A DNA stretch of 64,000 bases from Methylomonas fluvii (GCF_014850975.1 NZ_JACXST010000002.1:1302001-1366000), one strand, 5' to 3'. Shown: positions 8,557-23,130, numbered from the stretch's first letter. The notes: a model not told the origin generated them from the sequence alone. Translations and numbers: made by a program.

Positions 8557-10080
8557 TTATTCCGGTTTAAACACGAAGGTAAAAACTCTAAATTCCTGAT
8601 CAAATAATTTTCTATCTTGCGGTACCGGCAAAGGCGAGGCTTTTCTCACTGCATTCTCCGCCGAACGGTCAAAAATCGGATCACCGCTACTACCAATTAC
8701 CACAGCGTCCATCACATCACCACTAGCCAACAATTTTACCTGAATTGTGCATCTCAAGCCTTGCGTTGCGTTGATCGGCCGCGTCCAGGCGCCTTCTACT
8801 TTGCGCGCAATCATCTGCTTGGCAGAATCGACAGCCTGCTTATCCGAGGCTGCTTTTGCCGCAGCCGCCGCGGCAGCTTCCGCAACCTGCCGCTCTTTTT
8901 CCGCTTTTTCAGCCGCCGCTATCGCAGCTTGGCGCTCTTGTTCTGCTTTAGCTTTTGCCGCCGCTTCCGTCGCGAGCCTTTCTTTCTCGGCCTTCTCTGC
9001 CTTTTCCGCTGCCAGCTTGGCCTGACGTTCTTTCTCAGCCTTAGCCTTGGCTTCCGCTTCGGCAGCCATGCGTTCCTTTTCGGCTTTTTCCGTGGCTATT
9101 TTGGCTTGGCGTTCTTTCTCCGCTTTTTCGGCGGCGAGCTGTTTATCTTTTTCCGCTTTGGCTCTGGCCTCGGCTTCAGCGGCTTGCTTGGCTTTTTCAG
9201 CATTAAGCGCAGCCTGTTTCTCCTTCTCGGCCTTGGCTTTTTCGTCAGCTAATTGCCTTTCCTTTTCCGCCTTTGCCTTGGCTTCCGCTTGCTTTGCTTG
9301 TTCCTGACGCTTGGCTTCTTCGTTCTTTTGCTCCTGCAGTTTCTTTTGCTGTTCCAGGGCTTTTTGTTCCTGTAACTTTTTTTCCTGCTCCAGCTTTTTG
9401 ATTTCCGCTTCCTGCTGCTGTTTCTCTCGCGCCGCTTCCGCCAGTTTTTGTTCCTTCAACTTGGCTTCGCGCTCCATTTCCTGTTGTTTTTGCTTTTCCA
9501 GCAATTTCTGTTTCTCTACTTCCCTTTGTTTTTCCGCCAACTCCTTCTGTTTGTCCAGTTCGGCTTGCTTCTGCTTTTCCGCTGCTTCCTTTTGTTTGTC
9601 CAGTTCGGCCTGTTTCTGCTTTTCCGCGGCTTCCTTGGCTTTTTTCTGTTCGAGAGCTTGCCGTTCCTTGGCCTCCTCTAACTTTTTTTCCTCTTCCTTA
9701 CGCTTCGCAGCGAGTTGTTCCTGCATCTTCTTTTCTTCTAATGCTTCCTGCTTGCGCTTTTCGGCGGCTTCCTGAATTTTTTGTTCTTCCAGCACACGTT
9801 GTTTTTTAGCTTGCTGCAACAACTGCTCTTCGGCTTTTCTGGCGTTTTCCAGTTGCTCTTGATGCTGTTTCTCGGCTTGTTGCTTGTTTGTTTCGTTCTG
9901 CTTTAAGCGCTCGGCTTCCGCATCGATTTCCGCGCCGTCCAATACAGTCGCTTCAATAATGTCCGCGGGCGGCGACATTTGCGCGTCCTCAGTCTCAGTG
10001 AGAAAACTGAAACTGAACAACAACACAATCAGAATATGCAGCGCTATCGCCTGCGCGAGCGAAGGTTTAAAACTTTTCAT
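8557..10080 (-). CDS. tolA: Cell envelope protein TolA
   Basis: TolA spans the periplasm and connects the TolQR motor to Pal/TolB. The 507-residue protein has one N-terminal membrane segment (about residues 10-27, IALHILIVLLFSFSFL). A very long Lys/Glu/Ala/Gln-rich helical domain (about 60-410) built from AEKEKQA and AEKERQA type repeats follows, then a C-terminal globular TolA domain beginning near KQMIARKVEGAWTRP. The helical domain is longer than in E. coli TolA (421 residues in all). Opposite-strand reading frames over this repetitive stretch are artefacts. Confidence 0.96.
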   Translation of the reverse strand: MKSFKPSLAQAIALHILIVLLFSFSFLTETEDAQMSPPADIIEATVLDGAEIDAEAERLKQNETNKQQAEKQHQEQLENARKAEEQLLQQAKKQRVLEEQKIQEAAEKRKQEALEEKKMQEQLAAKRKEEEKKLEEAKERQALEQKKAKEAAEKQKQAELDKQKEAAEKQKQAELDKQKELAEKQREVEKQKLLEKQKQQEMEREAKLKEQKLAEAAREKQQQEAEIKKLEQEKKLQEQKALEQQKKLQEQKNEEAKRQEQAKQAEAKAKAEKERQLADEKAKAEKEKQAALNAEKAKQAAEAEARAKAEKDKQLAAEKAEKERQAKIATEKAEKERMAAEAEAKAKAEKERQAKLAAEKAEKAEKERLATEAAAKAKAEQERQAAIAAAEKAEKERQVAEAAAAAAAKAASDKQAVDSAKQMIARKVEGAWTRPINATQGLRCTIQVKLLASGDVMDAVVIGSSGDPIFDRSAENAVRKASPLPVPQDRKLFDQEFRVFTFVFKPE

Positions 10081-10088
10081 GGTGGTGT

Positions 10089-10547
10089 TTATTTGCTGTC
10101 TGGCGGCGGCGCGGTCATCAAGCCCACTTTTGGGGCGCCGGTTTTCTTCAGTTCCACCATCACTTTGACGATGCTGCCGTAATCCACTTCATGGTCGCCA
10201 CGCACGTAGAGCTGGGCTTTGGGATTATTTCTGAATACCGCCGCGACTCTGGTTTTAACCGTATCGACATCGACAGGCGTATCGGCTTCTTCGTCGCCGT
10301 TGCCAATATCAACATATAAGCTGCCGTCCTTCTTGATCGACACGATCACCGGCACTTGGTCTTGTAGATCTACCGACTCGGCCTCGGCTTGCGGCAACTC
10401 GACATCGACACCGGTTTGCACCAGCGGCGCGGTAATCATGAATATCATCAACAGCACAAAAGTCACGTCAATATAAGGAACGACGTTGATTTCGGCCATT
10501 ACCCCGCGTTTTTTTCGCGATCTGCGATTGCTGCCGCCTACATTCAT
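10089..10547 (-). CDS. tolR: Tol-Pal system protein TolR
   Basis: TolR is an ExbD/TolR-family inner-membrane protein that forms the proton-driven motor with TolQ. The 152-residue product has a single membrane segment near residues 27-45. It contains the conserved aspartate in PYIDVTFVLLMIF and a periplasmic domain. Its ATG overlaps the tolQ stop (ATGA). It lies 8 bases before tolA. Confidence 0.96.
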   Translation of the reverse strand: MNVGGSNRRSRKKRGVMAEINVVPYIDVTFVLLMIFMITAPLVQTGVDVELPQAEAESVDLQDQVPVIVSIKKDGSLYVDIGNGDEEADTPVDVDTVKTRVAAVFRNNPKAQLYVRGDHEVDYGSIVKVMVELKKTGAPKVGLMTAPPPDSK

Positions 10548-11221
10548 TTGCTGTGCGCCTGTCTTTGCAGTAATACCACGAACTCGTCGACGAATAACTC
10601 GTAACGACCGGCCAAACGATCCAAACGGGTAGAGAAACGGTTATAGGCAATTACCGCTGGAATCGCCGCGAACAAACCGATCGCGGTAGCTATTAACGCT
10701 TCCGAAATACCCGGCGCGACATTCGCCAAGGTGGCGTTTTTAATTTCCCCCAAAGCGCGGAATGAATTCATGATGCCCCAGACTGTGCCAAACAGGCCTA
10801 TGTAAGGACTGGTCGAACCGACTGTCGCCAAGAACGGCAAAGTCTCGTCTAGCCTATCCAACTCGCGGGATAACTCAATGCGCATCGCCCTTTGCGCACT
10901 TTCAACCTGGACAGAAGGTTCGACATCGCCCTTCTGGCGCATCCGCGCGAACTCGCGGTAGCCGGCCAGAAAGATTTTCTCAATACCTTCCGGCTCGAAT
11001 CGATCGCTGGACATTTTTTTATACAACTCGGCCAAACCGACGCCAGACCAAAACTCTTCTTCGAAATCGTCGGTGATGGCAATGGCCTGCTTCAATTCTT
11101 TACGTTTGGAAAAGATGAAGGTCCAGGACGCAACCGATGCCGACAACAGAATGAACATAACAAACTGCACGACGATACTGGCTTCTTTGACCAGCGTCAG
11201 GATGGATAAATCGGTATTCAT
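10544..11221 (-). CDS. tolQ: Tol-Pal system protein TolQ
   Basis: TolQ is a MotA/TolQ/ExbB-family proton channel subunit. The 225-residue protein has three membrane segments: one near residues 15-38 and two in the second half (about 135-160 and 170-195). The conserved region FLATVGSTSPYIGLFGTVWG is present. It shares one base with the stop of ybgC (TAATG) and four with tolR, so ybgC-tolQ-tolR are tightly coupled. Confidence 0.96.
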   Translation of the reverse strand: MNTDLSILTLVKEASIVVQFVMFILLSASVASWTFIFSKRKELKQAIAITDDFEEEFWSGVGLAELYKKMSSDRFEPEGIEKIFLAGYREFARMRQKGDVEPSVQVESAQRAMRIELSRELDRLDETLPFLATVGSTSPYIGLFGTVWGIMNSFRALGEIKNATLANVAPGISEALIATAIGLFAAIPAVIAYNRFSTRLDRLAGRYELFVDEFVVLLQRQAHSK

Positions 11222-11616
11222 TAGTTTAAATGTTCCAAAATAGCAGAGGGAATAAGTTTGGGCTTCATGCTTTGCGCATCAAGGCAGGCAATCCGGATTT
11301 CACCGGTGCATAAAATATCTTGTTGCCGGGTGATCGCTTGCTCAAAGGTAAAATTAGTTTTTTTGTACTCAATAACTTTTGCGCTAACGTCCAACAGTTC
11401 GTTGAAGCGGGCGGGTTTTAAATAGTCGACTTTCACCGAACGGACTACAAAAATCAGATTTTGTTCGGCTAGAAGATTATCCTGCTCAAAACCCACACTA
11501 CGCAGCATTTCGGTTCTGGCCCGTTCAAAAAACTTCAAATAATTCGCGTAAAACACTACGCCACCCGCATCGGTATCTTCGTAATAAACGCGTACCGGCC
11601 AGTTAAATTCTTTCAT
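11221..11616 (-). CDS. ybgC: Acyl-CoA thioesterase YbgC
   Basis: YbgC is a cytoplasmic hotdog-fold acyl-CoA thioesterase of the 4-hydroxybenzoyl-CoA thioesterase family. It is genetically tied to the Tol-Pal operon. The 131-residue protein has the family motif YYEDTDAGGVVFYANY, with the catalytic aspartate, and FFERARTEML. It lies 18 bases after ruvB and overlaps tolQ by one base. Length is normal. Confidence 0.95.
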   Translation of the reverse strand: MKEFNWPVRVYYEDTDAGGVVFYANYLKFFERARTEMLRSVGFEQDNLLAEQNLIFVVRSVKVDYLKPARFNELLDVSAKVIEYKKTNFTFEQAITRQQDILCTGEIRIACLDAQSMKPKLIPSAILEHLN

Positions 11617-11634
11617 TCGTCTCTTAACGAATTA

Positions 11635-12672
11635 TTAAATGTCAAAGATGTCATCGCTGCCGATTTGCTGCCTGGGCGCTGGCAGGCCAAAATGGCTGTA
11701 TGCCTTATGCGTGACCACTCTCCCTCTGGGGGTACGCATGATAAAACCTTGTTGCAATAAGTAAGGTTCCAACACGTCTTCAACCGTGCCACGTTCCTCA
11801 CTGATTACCGCAGCTAGCGTATCCAGTCCAACCGGACCACCTTGAAAATGTTCTATCATGGCTGTCAATAATTTCCGGTCCAGCATATCAAAGCCTTGCT
11901 GATCGATTTTCAGCATATCCAAGGCTTGTTTGGCAATCTCGCGAGTCACCGTGCCATTGCCTTTGACTTCGGCAAAATCGCGCACCCTACGTAATAATCG
12001 GTTGGCGATGCGCGGAGTGCCTCGCGAACGGCAAGCGATCTCGTCGGCACCGCCACTATCCATGCCAATATTCAACAGCTTCGCAGAGCGGCTGACGATA
12101 CTGGCCAGTTCCTCGACGGTGTAAAACTCAAGGCGTTGGACGATACCGAAACGGTCGCGTAAAGGCGATGTCAACAAACCGGCTCGGGTCGTCGCGCCTA
12201 TCAGCGTAAATGGCGGCAAATCCAGCTTAATCGAGCGGGCTGCCGGACCTTCGCCTATTATAATATCAATTTGGTAGTCTTCCATAGCCGGATACAGCAC
12301 CTCTTCCACCGCCGGGCTGAGTCTATGGATTTCATCAATGAATAACACATCATGCGCTTGCAGATTGGTCAGCAAAGCCGCCAAATCGCCGGCTTTATCC
12401 AGCACCGGCCCCGAGGTTTGACGGATGTTGACATTCATTTCCGCAGCCACGATGTTGGCCAGCGTGGTTTTCCCCAAACCGGGCGGACCGAAGATCAATA
12501 CATGATCCAACGCTTCAGAGCGCGTAACCGCCGCCTGGATAAAGATTTCCATTTGTTCGCGGAGTTCTTTTTGCCCGACATAGTCTTTCAAGCGCTTGGG
12601 GCGAATAGCTCTATCCACTCGCTCTTCTTCATTATTACCGTGCGCAGTAACCAATCTGTCGCTTTCGATCAT
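11635..12672 (-). CDS. ruvB: Holliday junction branch migration ATPase RuvB
   Basis: RuvB is the AAA+ motor that drives branch migration with RuvA. The 345-residue product has Walker A GPPGLGKT at residues 62-69, Walker B FIDEIH with D113 and E114, sensor/arginine region [18 protein letters not shown] and a winged-helix C-terminal domain. Its ATG overlaps the ruvA stop in an ATGA. It is complete. Confidence 0.98.
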   Translation of the reverse strand: MIESDRLVTAHGNNEEERVDRAIRPKRLKDYVGQKELREQMEIFIQAAVTRSEALDHVLIFGPPGLGKTTLANIVAAEMNVNIRQTSGPVLDKAGDLAALLTNLQAHDVLFIDEIHRLSPAVEEVLYPAMEDYQIDIIIGEGPAARSIKLDLPPFTLIGATTRAGLLTSPLRDRFGIVQRLEFYTVEELASIVSRSAKLLNIGMDSGGADEIACRSRGTPRIANRLLRRVRDFAEVKGNGTVTREIAKQALDMLKIDQQGFDMLDRKLLTAMIEHFQGGPVGLDTLAAVISEERGTVEDVLEPYLLQQGFIMRTPRGRVVTHKAYSHFGLPAPRQQIGSDDIFDI

Positions 12673-13271
12673 TTAACCGCACCGCGCAGCGCCAGCCGAA
12701 TAATGTCCTCACAGCTTTTATCTTCCGTAGCAACAGCCTGCACCATCCGCGCCGCGTCCGTTGGTTTATAACCTAAGGCACACAAGGCGCTAATCGCTTC
12801 TTGCTTGGGACTGGCTACCGAACCGGGAAGCGAACTTGGTCGATCACTAGCTGCCGATAGTTTGTTTAGTTCCGGCAAACGACCGCGCATTTCGATAATC
12901 AAGCGTTCAGCTGTTTTTTGGCCGACGCCCGGCAAGCGCACTAAACCTTTTACATCGTTATCATGAACGCAACGATAGAATTCTTCGGTGCTTTGCCCGG
13001 ACAGAACAGTCAAGGCCAGCTTGGGGCCGACGCCATTGACTTTGATCAGGGTTCTGAACAGCATGCGTTCGCTTTCCGTGGCAAAACCGAACAGGATATG
13101 TGCATCCTCGCGAACCACGAGATGCGTATGCAGCTTAACTACTTCACCCAATGCAGGCAGGTCGTAAAAGGTATTCATCGGCGCTTCAATTTCGTAGCCG
13201 ACACCGTGGACATCCAACAACAGTTGCGGAGGAGCTTTGTAAATCAATTTACCGCATAAAAAACCGATCAT
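12669..13271 (-). CDS. ruvA: Holliday junction branch migration protein RuvA
   Basis: RuvA tetramers bind Holliday junctions and load RuvB. The 200-residue protein starts MIGFLCGKL, has the helix-hairpin-helix region [15 protein letters not shown] and [13 protein letters not shown] in the middle, and a small RuvB-contacting domain at the end. The ATG overlaps the ruvC stop and its own stop overlaps the ruvB start, both as ATGA, so the three genes are translationally coupled. Confidence 0.98.
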   Translation of the reverse strand: MIGFLCGKLIYKAPPQLLLDVHGVGYEIEAPMNTFYDLPALGEVVKLHTHLVVREDAHILFGFATESERMLFRTLIKVNGVGPKLALTVLSGQSTEEFYRCVHDNDVKGLVRLPGVGQKTAERLIIEMRGRLPELNKLSAASDRPSSLPGSVASPKQEAISALCALGYKPTDAARMVQAVATEDKSCEDIIRLALRGAVK

Positions 13272-13765
13272 GAAATCGCCTTCTGCAAACGCATCGCGGT
13301 CTCCTGATAGTGGCTATGACACAGGCCAATCGCCAACGCATCGCTAGCATCGATCTGCATGTCGCCTTGAATGCTCAACAAAATTTTCACCATATGCTGA
13401 ACTTGCAGTTTATCGGCACTGCCTTTGCCTACCAAGGCCTGTTTAACTTGCCTAGCCGCATATTCGAACACCGGCAGATCTCGATTTAAGGTGGCGCAAA
13501 TTGCTGCGCCGCGCGCCTGCCCCAGCTTCAGGGCCGAATCGGCATTCTTGTGCATAAACACTTGCTCGATGGCCATTTGCTCGGGACGGTACAACTCAAT
13601 CACCTGACTAACGCCATCGAAAATCTGCTTCAAGCGCTCGGGAAATTCGTCGGATTTGATACGAATGCAGCCACTGGCTACGTAGCGAATACCGCGCGAT
13701 GTCGACTCCACCACACCATATCCGGTGATACGCGAGCCTGGATCTATTCCTAAAATTCTGGTCAA
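13268..13765 (-). CDS. ruvC: Holliday junction resolvase RuvC
   Basis: RuvC is the Mg2+-dependent endonuclease that resolves Holliday junctions. The 165-residue protein has the RNase H-fold catalytic acids D8 (GIDPGS), E67 (MAIEQVF) and the pair D139/D142 near IDASDALAI. It lies 33 bases after yebC and overlaps ruvA. Length is typical. Confidence 0.97.
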   Translation of the reverse strand: MTRILGIDPGSRITGYGVVESTSRGIRYVASGCIRIKSDEFPERLKQIFDGVSQVIELYRPEQMAIEQVFMHKNADSALKLGQARGAAICATLNRDLPVFEYAARQVKQALVGKGSADKLQVQHMVKILLSIQGDMQIDASDALAIGLCHSHYQETAMRLQKAIS

Positions 13766-13798
13766 TAGTCTATTGATACGATTAATTTTGCGGTGTGA

Positions 13799-14551
13799 TT
13801 AGGCATCGAGCGCAGTCATGATGTCATCGCTGATGTCTGCATTGGAGTAAACGTCCTGCACATCGTCCAGGTCTTCCAAGCGGTCGATCAGCTTCAGCAT
13901 TTTTTCAGCGGATTCGCTATCCAACTCAGTCTTGACGTCGGCGTGCATCGTCACTTCGGCGTTTTCCGGCTCGAAGCCGGCAGCAAGCATAGCTTCCTTG
14001 ACGGTCATATAGTCTTCAGGGCTGGTAAACACGTCGATAGAACCATCGTCGTTGGTGACCACATCCTCGGCGCCGGCCTCCATCGCGGCTTCCATCACTG
14101 CGTCTTCATCGACGCCATTGGCGTAGCTGATAATGCCAACCTTGCGAAACATATAAGCCACCGAACCGTCGGTGCCCAAGTTGCCGCCAGCCTTGGAGAA
14201 CGCGTGCCTGACGTCGGCGACGGTACGATTGCGATTATCGGTCAAGCAATTCACCATCACCGCCGTGCCGCCAGGACCATAACCTTCGTAACGCACTTCT
14301 TCGTAAACCACGCCATCAACCGCGCCGATGGCCTTCTTGATGGTGTTGTCGATGGTATCGCGCTTCATGTTAGCACCAAGCGCTTTATCGATAGCGGTAC
14401 GCAAACTCGGATTATTGGCGGGATCACCACCACCCGATCCTTTTGCGGCCACGGTAATCTCGCGAATCATTTTGGTAAAAATCTTGCCGCGTTTTGCGTC
14501 CTGCGCGCCTTTACGATGCTTGATGTTAGCCCATTTACTATGCCCTGCCAT
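13799..14551 (-). CDS. yebC: YebC/PmpR family protein (TACO1 homologue)
   Basis: This 250-residue protein begins with the family hallmark [20 protein letters not shown] and contains YEGYGPGG. YebC-family proteins have been described as DNA-binding regulators and, more recently, as translation factors that relieve ribosome stalling at proline stretches; which applies here cannot be told from sequence. Its place directly upstream of ruvC is the usual gammaproteobacterial order. Confidence 0.96.
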   Translation of the reverse strand: MAGHSKWANIKHRKGAQDAKRGKIFTKMIREITVAAKGSGGGDPANNPSLRTAIDKALGANMKRDTIDNTIKKAIGAVDGVVYEEVRYEGYGPGGTAVMVNCLTDNRNRTVADVRHAFSKAGGNLGTDGSVAYMFRKVGIISYANGVDEDAVMEAAMEAGAEDVVTNDDGSIDVFTSPEDYMTVKEAMLAAGFEPENAEVTMHADVKTELDSESAEKMLKLIDRLEDLDDVQDVYSNADISDDIMTALDA

Positions 14552-14619
14552 TCTATCTCTCTGAATCTTCTAAAAATTTGGAAATTTTACCATCGTCCCG
14601 CCGGCTTATCGACCCTTGC

Positions 14620-15261
14620 TTATAGCACTAGTGGCAATATTGCCGCTAACGAAGCATCGGAGACGTAGCTATCCGCTTGCGCTTCCACCAACGGCCTGCG
14701 AACGACACCACCGAAACCGATCATATAGGCGCCTGCCAATTTCGCTTCCAAATCGGTCTTGCCGTCGCCTATCATTACTAAAGACGAATGATGCATTCTC
14801 AGTCGCCGGCAAATCCGCGCTTTGCCGCCGCTGACTGCCAAGGGAGAATGTCGGGCAAAATCCCGATAATTACCGTCTTCATCAAACAACACATCGACCG
14901 CGTGCACATGTGCTTCGGGTATCCCCAGTTGTTCCGCCAAAGGCAGTATCGCCTGTCGCAAGCCGCCGCTGATGATGTGGATCAGCTTATTATTGGCTTG
15001 CAGGATTTTAATTGTGTCTCTAACACCATCTACCATTTCGGCAATATACAGATCGGCCAACCAGTCTATCGCGGCTTGGTCAGGTTTGATCAAATCCAGC
15101 CGATTCGCGTAGACATCCTCAAGGGCCAATTCGCCGTTCATGGCCGCATCGGTTAACGCCGCAACCTGTTCGAATAAACCCTTACGCCTAGCCAATTCAT
15201 CGATACCCTCGACCCGACTTAGCGTACTATCGCAATCGAAACAAATAACGTCATAACTCAT
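14620..15261 (-). CDS. SerB-like HAD-family phosphatase
   Basis: This is a 213-residue HAD subfamily IB phosphatase. Motif I is FDCDST with nucleophile D9 and acid D11. Motif II includes S98 in ISGG, the motif III lysine is near K147, and motif IV is GDGKTD at 165-170. It resembles phosphoserine phosphatase but lacks the N-terminal ACT-like domain of E. coli SerB. Its ATG overlaps the stop of serA (ATGA), so a role as the last enzyme of serine synthesis is likely. The exact substrate is inference. Confidence 0.85.
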   Translation of the reverse strand: MSYDVICFDCDSTLSRVEGIDELARRKGLFEQVAALTDAAMNGELALEDVYANRLDLIKPDQAAIDWLADLYIAEMVDGVRDTIKILQANNKLIHIISGGLRQAILPLAEQLGIPEAHVHAVDVLFDEDGNYRDFARHSPLAVSGGKARICRRLRMHHSSLVMIGDGKTDLEAKLAGAYMIGFGGVVRRPLVEAQADSYVSDASLAAILPLVL

Positions 15262-16841
15262 AAAGCAATTTGCCTCGCCGTATGTACCGCCGGCACTTCG
15301 CAGACCGATTTCAGCACTTGCTCACTTAGTGGATCTGACACACTGATGACCATCATCGCCAATTGATGCTCGTCAGCAATGCTGACCTGCATGCGGGTGA
15401 TATTGATATTGGCGACGCCCAAAATAGAGCTAATCGCGGCGATCACGCCCGGCTTATCATCGTGGCGAGTGATTAATAGCGCGCCTTCGGGCACCACTTC
15501 GATTTCGAAATGATTGATGCTGACTAAGCGCGGATGTTGATTACCCAACAAAGTACCCGCCAAGGACACCGATTTATCCGCGCAATGTCCGGTGATTTTG
15601 ATTAGGGATTGATAGCCCTCCGATTCCTCGGTCTGCGACTCAATTAGCGTTATACCTTGGCGCTTGGCAATGTTCTCGACATTGACGCGGTTAACCGGCG
15701 TGGAAAGCTGCCCGCCCAACAAACCAACCATCGCTTCTGCGGAAATCGGCCGAATTTTTACCTCAGCAGCCTTTCCATAAACCGCAACTTCCAATTTTTG
15801 AATCGGTTGATCGATCAATCCGACTAAAACCTTACCGAGAATATTAGCAAGGTTCATAAATGGTTGAGCCTTGGATAGCTCTTCTGCCGACAACCTAGGG
15901 AGATTCAAAGCATTAACAGCTTCACCGGTTTGCAAATATTTAACCGCCTGACGGGCAATTTCGACACTCACCGCCACTTGCGCTTCTTTGGTCGAAGCAC
16001 CCAAATGGGGCGTAAATACCACATTGTCCAATGTTAGCAGCGGCGAATCCTTGGGAGGTTCTTGCTCATAAACATCCAGCGCCGCACCGGCAATCCGACC
16101 TTCTTTCAATGCGTCGTATAATCCAGATTCGTCAACCAAACCACCACGGGCACAATTGATCAACCTTGCAGATTTTTTCATCATGGCCAATTGATCACGG
16201 CCAATAATATTTTTAGTTTTTTCCAGTAAAGGACAATGCAGGGTCAAATAGTCAGCTTGCTTAACCAGGGCCTCCAAATCGACCATTTCCGCGCCATGCT
16301 TGGCAAAAACATCCGGTGCTACAAACGGGTCATAAGCGATCACACGCATACCCAAACCGTTGCCGCGTTGCGCGACTATTCGACCTATCGTGCCGAAACC
16401 CAGCACAGCTAGTGTTTTATGAGCAATTTCGGCGCCCATCAACTTAGAGCGCTCCCATTTGCCGTCTCTGACCGATTGATTGGCAAACGGTAGATTGCGA
16501 CTCAGGGAAAACATATGCGCAATAGCGAGTTCCGCCGTCGTCGTGGCATTGGCATCAGGCGTATTCATTACGATAACCCCTTGCTCAGTCGCTGCATTTA
16601 AGTCGACATTGTCAACCCCGATACCGGCGCGCCCGACTACTTTCAGACGAGTCGCCGCTTTTAAAACCTTAGCCGTGACCTGTGTGTCGCTGCGGATCAA
16701 TAAAGCATCGAACTCCGGAATAATTTCGCATAACTCGTCTTCACTCAAGCCGGTTTGAATATGTATCTGTATGCCTTCCTGGGCATTCAAGAAATTAATG
16801 CCGTCTTCCGCAAGCTTGTCTGAAATTAGTATCTTTTTCAT
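15258..16841 (-). CDS. serA: D-3-phosphoglycerate dehydrogenase SerA
   Basis: SerA oxidises 3-phosphoglycerate with NAD+ in the first step of serine synthesis. The 527-residue form shows a Rossmann motif (GFGTIGR near residue 148), the D-isomer dehydrogenase signatures NCARGGLVDESGLYDALK and FTPHLGAST, an intervening domain, and a C-terminal ACT domain (HDDKPGVIAAISSILG) for serine feedback. The start at 16841 (MKKILISDKL) matches the family; the frame is open to 16874. It is coupled to the HAD phosphatase gene by an ATGA overlap. A divergent gene starts 89 bases away. Confidence 0.96.
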   Translation of the reverse strand: MKKILISDKLAEDGINFLNAQEGIQIHIQTGLSEDELCEIIPEFDALLIRSDTQVTAKVLKAATRLKVVGRAGIGVDNVDLNAATEQGVIVMNTPDANATTTAELAIAHMFSLSRNLPFANQSVRDGKWERSKLMGAEIAHKTLAVLGFGTIGRIVAQRGNGLGMRVIAYDPFVAPDVFAKHGAEMVDLEALVKQADYLTLHCPLLEKTKNIIGRDQLAMMKKSARLINCARGGLVDESGLYDALKEGRIAGAALDVYEQEPPKDSPLLTLDNVVFTPHLGASTKEAQVAVSVEIARQAVKYLQTGEAVNALNLPRLSAEELSKAQPFMNLANILGKVLVGLIDQPIQKLEVAVYGKAAEVKIRPISAEAMVGLLGGQLSTPVNRVNVENIAKRQGITLIESQTEESEGYQSLIKITGHCADKSVSLAGTLLGNQHPRLVSINHFEIEVVPEGALLITRHDDKPGVIAAISSILGVANINITRMQVSIADEHQLAMMVISVSDPLSEQVLKSVCEVPAVHTARQIAL

Positions 16842-16930
16842 CGCCGTGACTGGATTATTGGATAAGGCCGGCATTCTAGCAGCTTTGCTATAATCGCCGT
16901 AATGCGCGTTCCCGACAAAATACCGGATCT

Positions 16931-17413
16931 ATGCTTATGAAAATAAAAGCGGCGCTTGGCGTCCTATCGGTGATCTGTTTACTTGGCGCAATCGCCTGGT
17001 GGCTGACTTACACTAAAAGCTTTGCCCCCAACGCCGTTTTTACAACATTGACAGGCGAACGGCTGGCAATCGCCGAACTAAAAGGTAAACCCGTATTGAT
17101 AACGTTTTGGGCAACCGACTGCCCTAGCTGTATAGAGGAAATTCCGAATTTGATCGCATTGCATCAGCAAGGCACCCAAATCATTGCGGTGGCAATGCCA
17201 TACGACCCGCCTAGCCGCGTGCAAGCGTTAGCCAAAGAAAGACAGCTTCCCTATCCAGTGGCTCTTGATATAGACAGTAGTCTTGTACACGCTTTTGGTG
17301 ATGTGCAGTTGACCCCAACCATGTTTTTAATAGATAGGCAAGGCGCGATCATTATGCACAAAATCGGCCCCTTCGATTTAGCATCTTTAAAAACACTTCT
17401 GACACGATTATAA
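16931..17413 (+). CDS. TlpA-like membrane-anchored thiol-disulfide protein
   Basis: The 160-residue product has one N-terminal membrane segment (about residues 7-26) and a periplasmic thioredoxin-fold domain. The domain has the redox motif WATDCPSC with cysteines C64 and C67. A cis-proline-containing loop (QLTPTMFLIDRQG) follows. TlpA/ResA relatives reduce disulfides in apocytochromes c or cuproproteins; the partner here is unknown. It is transcribed away from serA and is followed by the rRNA operon terminator on the other strand. Confidence 0.88.
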   Translation: MLMKIKAALGVLSVICLLGAIAWWLTYTKSFAPNAVFTTLTGERLAIAELKGKPVLITFWATDCPSCIEEIPNLIALHQQGTQIIAVAMPYDPPSRVQALAKERQLPYPVALDIDSSLVHAFGDVQLTPTMFLIDRQGAIIMHKIGPFDLASLKTLLTRL

Positions 17414-17500
17414 AAAACTGCCTTGCTATTGAGCTTCGGAAGTCTTGACTACCCTGCCCGCAAAAGAGAAGGGTGTTGCAGTATGGGTGATTGAGGGTCA

Positions 17501-17533
17501 AAAAAAAAGCCCGGCTATTGCTAGCGGGGCTTT
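17501..17533 (-). terminator. Terminator of the rRNA operon
   Basis: On the minus strand a 12-bp stem with one mismatch (arms 17506-17517 and 17522-17533) with a 4-base loop is followed by a run of eight T residues, three of them inside the stem. It lies just after the 3' end of 5S rRNA, as expected for the end of an rrn operon. Confidence 0.9.
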
Positions 17534-17543
17534 CGTATTAAGA

Positions 17544-17661
17544 GCTTGGCGATGACCTACTTTCACATGGCAACCTGCCACACTATCATCGGCGCTAAGC
17601 GGTTTCACTTCCGAGTTCGGGATGGGATCGGGTGGTTCACGCTTGCTATGTTCACCAAGCA
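17544..17661 (-). rRNA. rrf: 5S ribosomal RNA
   Basis: The minus strand carries the conserved 5S core CCCGAACTCGGAAGTGAAAC and GCGCCGATG. The ends GCTTGG and CCAAGC pair to form helix I. The length is about 118 bases. Boundaries are set from the helix and may be off by a few bases. Confidence 0.95.
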
Positions 17662-17858
17662 AACTGGTTTGGCTGGTTTTAGTCAGCCGTCATAAACAGG
17701 TTATAAGCCTTTGGCTTTTAGGAAAATACCTTTGGGTCATGCGTTCGCAATTAACTTAGGTTGTTTCCGGTCCTGTTTTTCATGGAAATCTGTATCGAGT
17801 GTGTCGTTTTCTTACGTTTATCAGCGTGTCAGTGACACCCAAACGCATTGGGTGTTAT

Positions 17859-20754
<2,896 letters not shown>

Positions 20755-21076
20755 ATATAACCCGAATACGTCTGTATTTTGGTTATACTGTCAGCTGACA
20801 TTTTCGCTGATTTTTTCTGCTTGAGAACGACATGCTGCTTGTATTCCACCTGCCTCATTCGAGCCAGACTTCATCCAAACCGCAACTCGTTTTAGTTTTG
20901 ATCATTGCTGATCGTTACTATAGTTACAGATTTCCATATTGTTAAAGAGCTATCGGTACGAATACCAATGCTATAAAGTCTTTATCTATTAACGAAGATA
21001 AAACCTCATAGCGTTGATGTTCTAACATCGACTATCTATTGGCGACGAACTGGTTGACCCTCAGCATTCAGCGTGA
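20755..21076 (-). other. 23S to tRNA-Ala internal spacer
   Basis: This 322-base stretch is the transcribed spacer between tRNA-Ala and 23S rRNA. It holds one arm of the 23S processing stem at its left edge and a boxA element at 20940-20952. No gene is visible in it. Confidence 0.85.
20940..20952 (-). promoter_or_regulatory. boxA antitermination element in the 16S-23S spacer
   Basis: The minus strand reads TAGCTCTTTAACA, the boxA consensus bound by NusB/NusE. The identical sequence is repeated in the 16S leader at 23091-23103, as expected for rRNA antitermination. Confidence 0.85.
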
Positions 21077-21152
21077 TGGTGGAGCCAGGGAGGATCGAAC
21101 TCCCGACCTCCTGCGTGCAAGGCAGGCGCTCTCCCAGCTGAGCTATGGCCCC
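21077..21152 (-). tRNA. tRNA-Ala (anticodon TGC)
   Basis: The 76-base cloverleaf on the minus strand has acceptor arms GGGGCCA and TGGCTCC, anticodon loop CTTGCAC, the T loop GTTCGATCC and an encoded CCA end. It sits in the 16S-23S spacer after tRNA-Ile. Confidence 0.97.
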
Positions 21153-21268
21153 TAAAACAGACTAAAGACCAAGACTCAAGCAGAAACCCAACTATTCGCA
21201 ACCCTATCTATCTAAGCAGGAGTGTTGCTTGATCGTTTTCCGCCTTATTGCTTTCGCCTTTTATGCGT

Positions 21269-21345
<77 letters not shown>

Positions 21346-21405
21346 AGGTGCGTCTTTCAATCGAAATAATTTGTTGTGAGTACGTGCAACGGTGTGCCGT
21401 CTTTG

Positions 21406-22939
<1,534 letters not shown>

Positions 22940-23090
22940 AATTTTAACTTGTTACTAAATAAGATTAGTAACCAATCTTGGCTCGACTACAGAACATCTT
23001 TTCTTGCGAATTGACGTGGTTTCTGTGTCGACTATTTTTAAACAGCACATAGTCGCTACACATACCCACACAAATTATTTCGATTTCGTT

Positions 23091-23103
23091 TGTTAAAGAG
23101 CTA
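23091..23103 (-). promoter_or_regulatory. boxA antitermination element in the rrn leader
   Basis: The minus strand reads TAGCTCTTTAACA, identical to the spacer boxA. It lies between the promoter and 16S rRNA. Confidence 0.85.
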
Positions 23104-23130
23104 GAGCATTTCGCCCTGTTGAGCCGACAT

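Noticed and set aside
8617-9775. Long plus-strand reading frames opposite tolA
   Set aside because: They are mirror images of the Lys/Glu/Ala-rich repeats of tolA, giving Ser/Phe/Ala-rich nonsense with no family features.
9000-9900. CRISPR-like repeat array in the repetitive tolA region
   Set aside because: The repeats are in-frame codon-level repeats of a coiled coil with no spacers; I saw no CRISPR array anywhere in the window.
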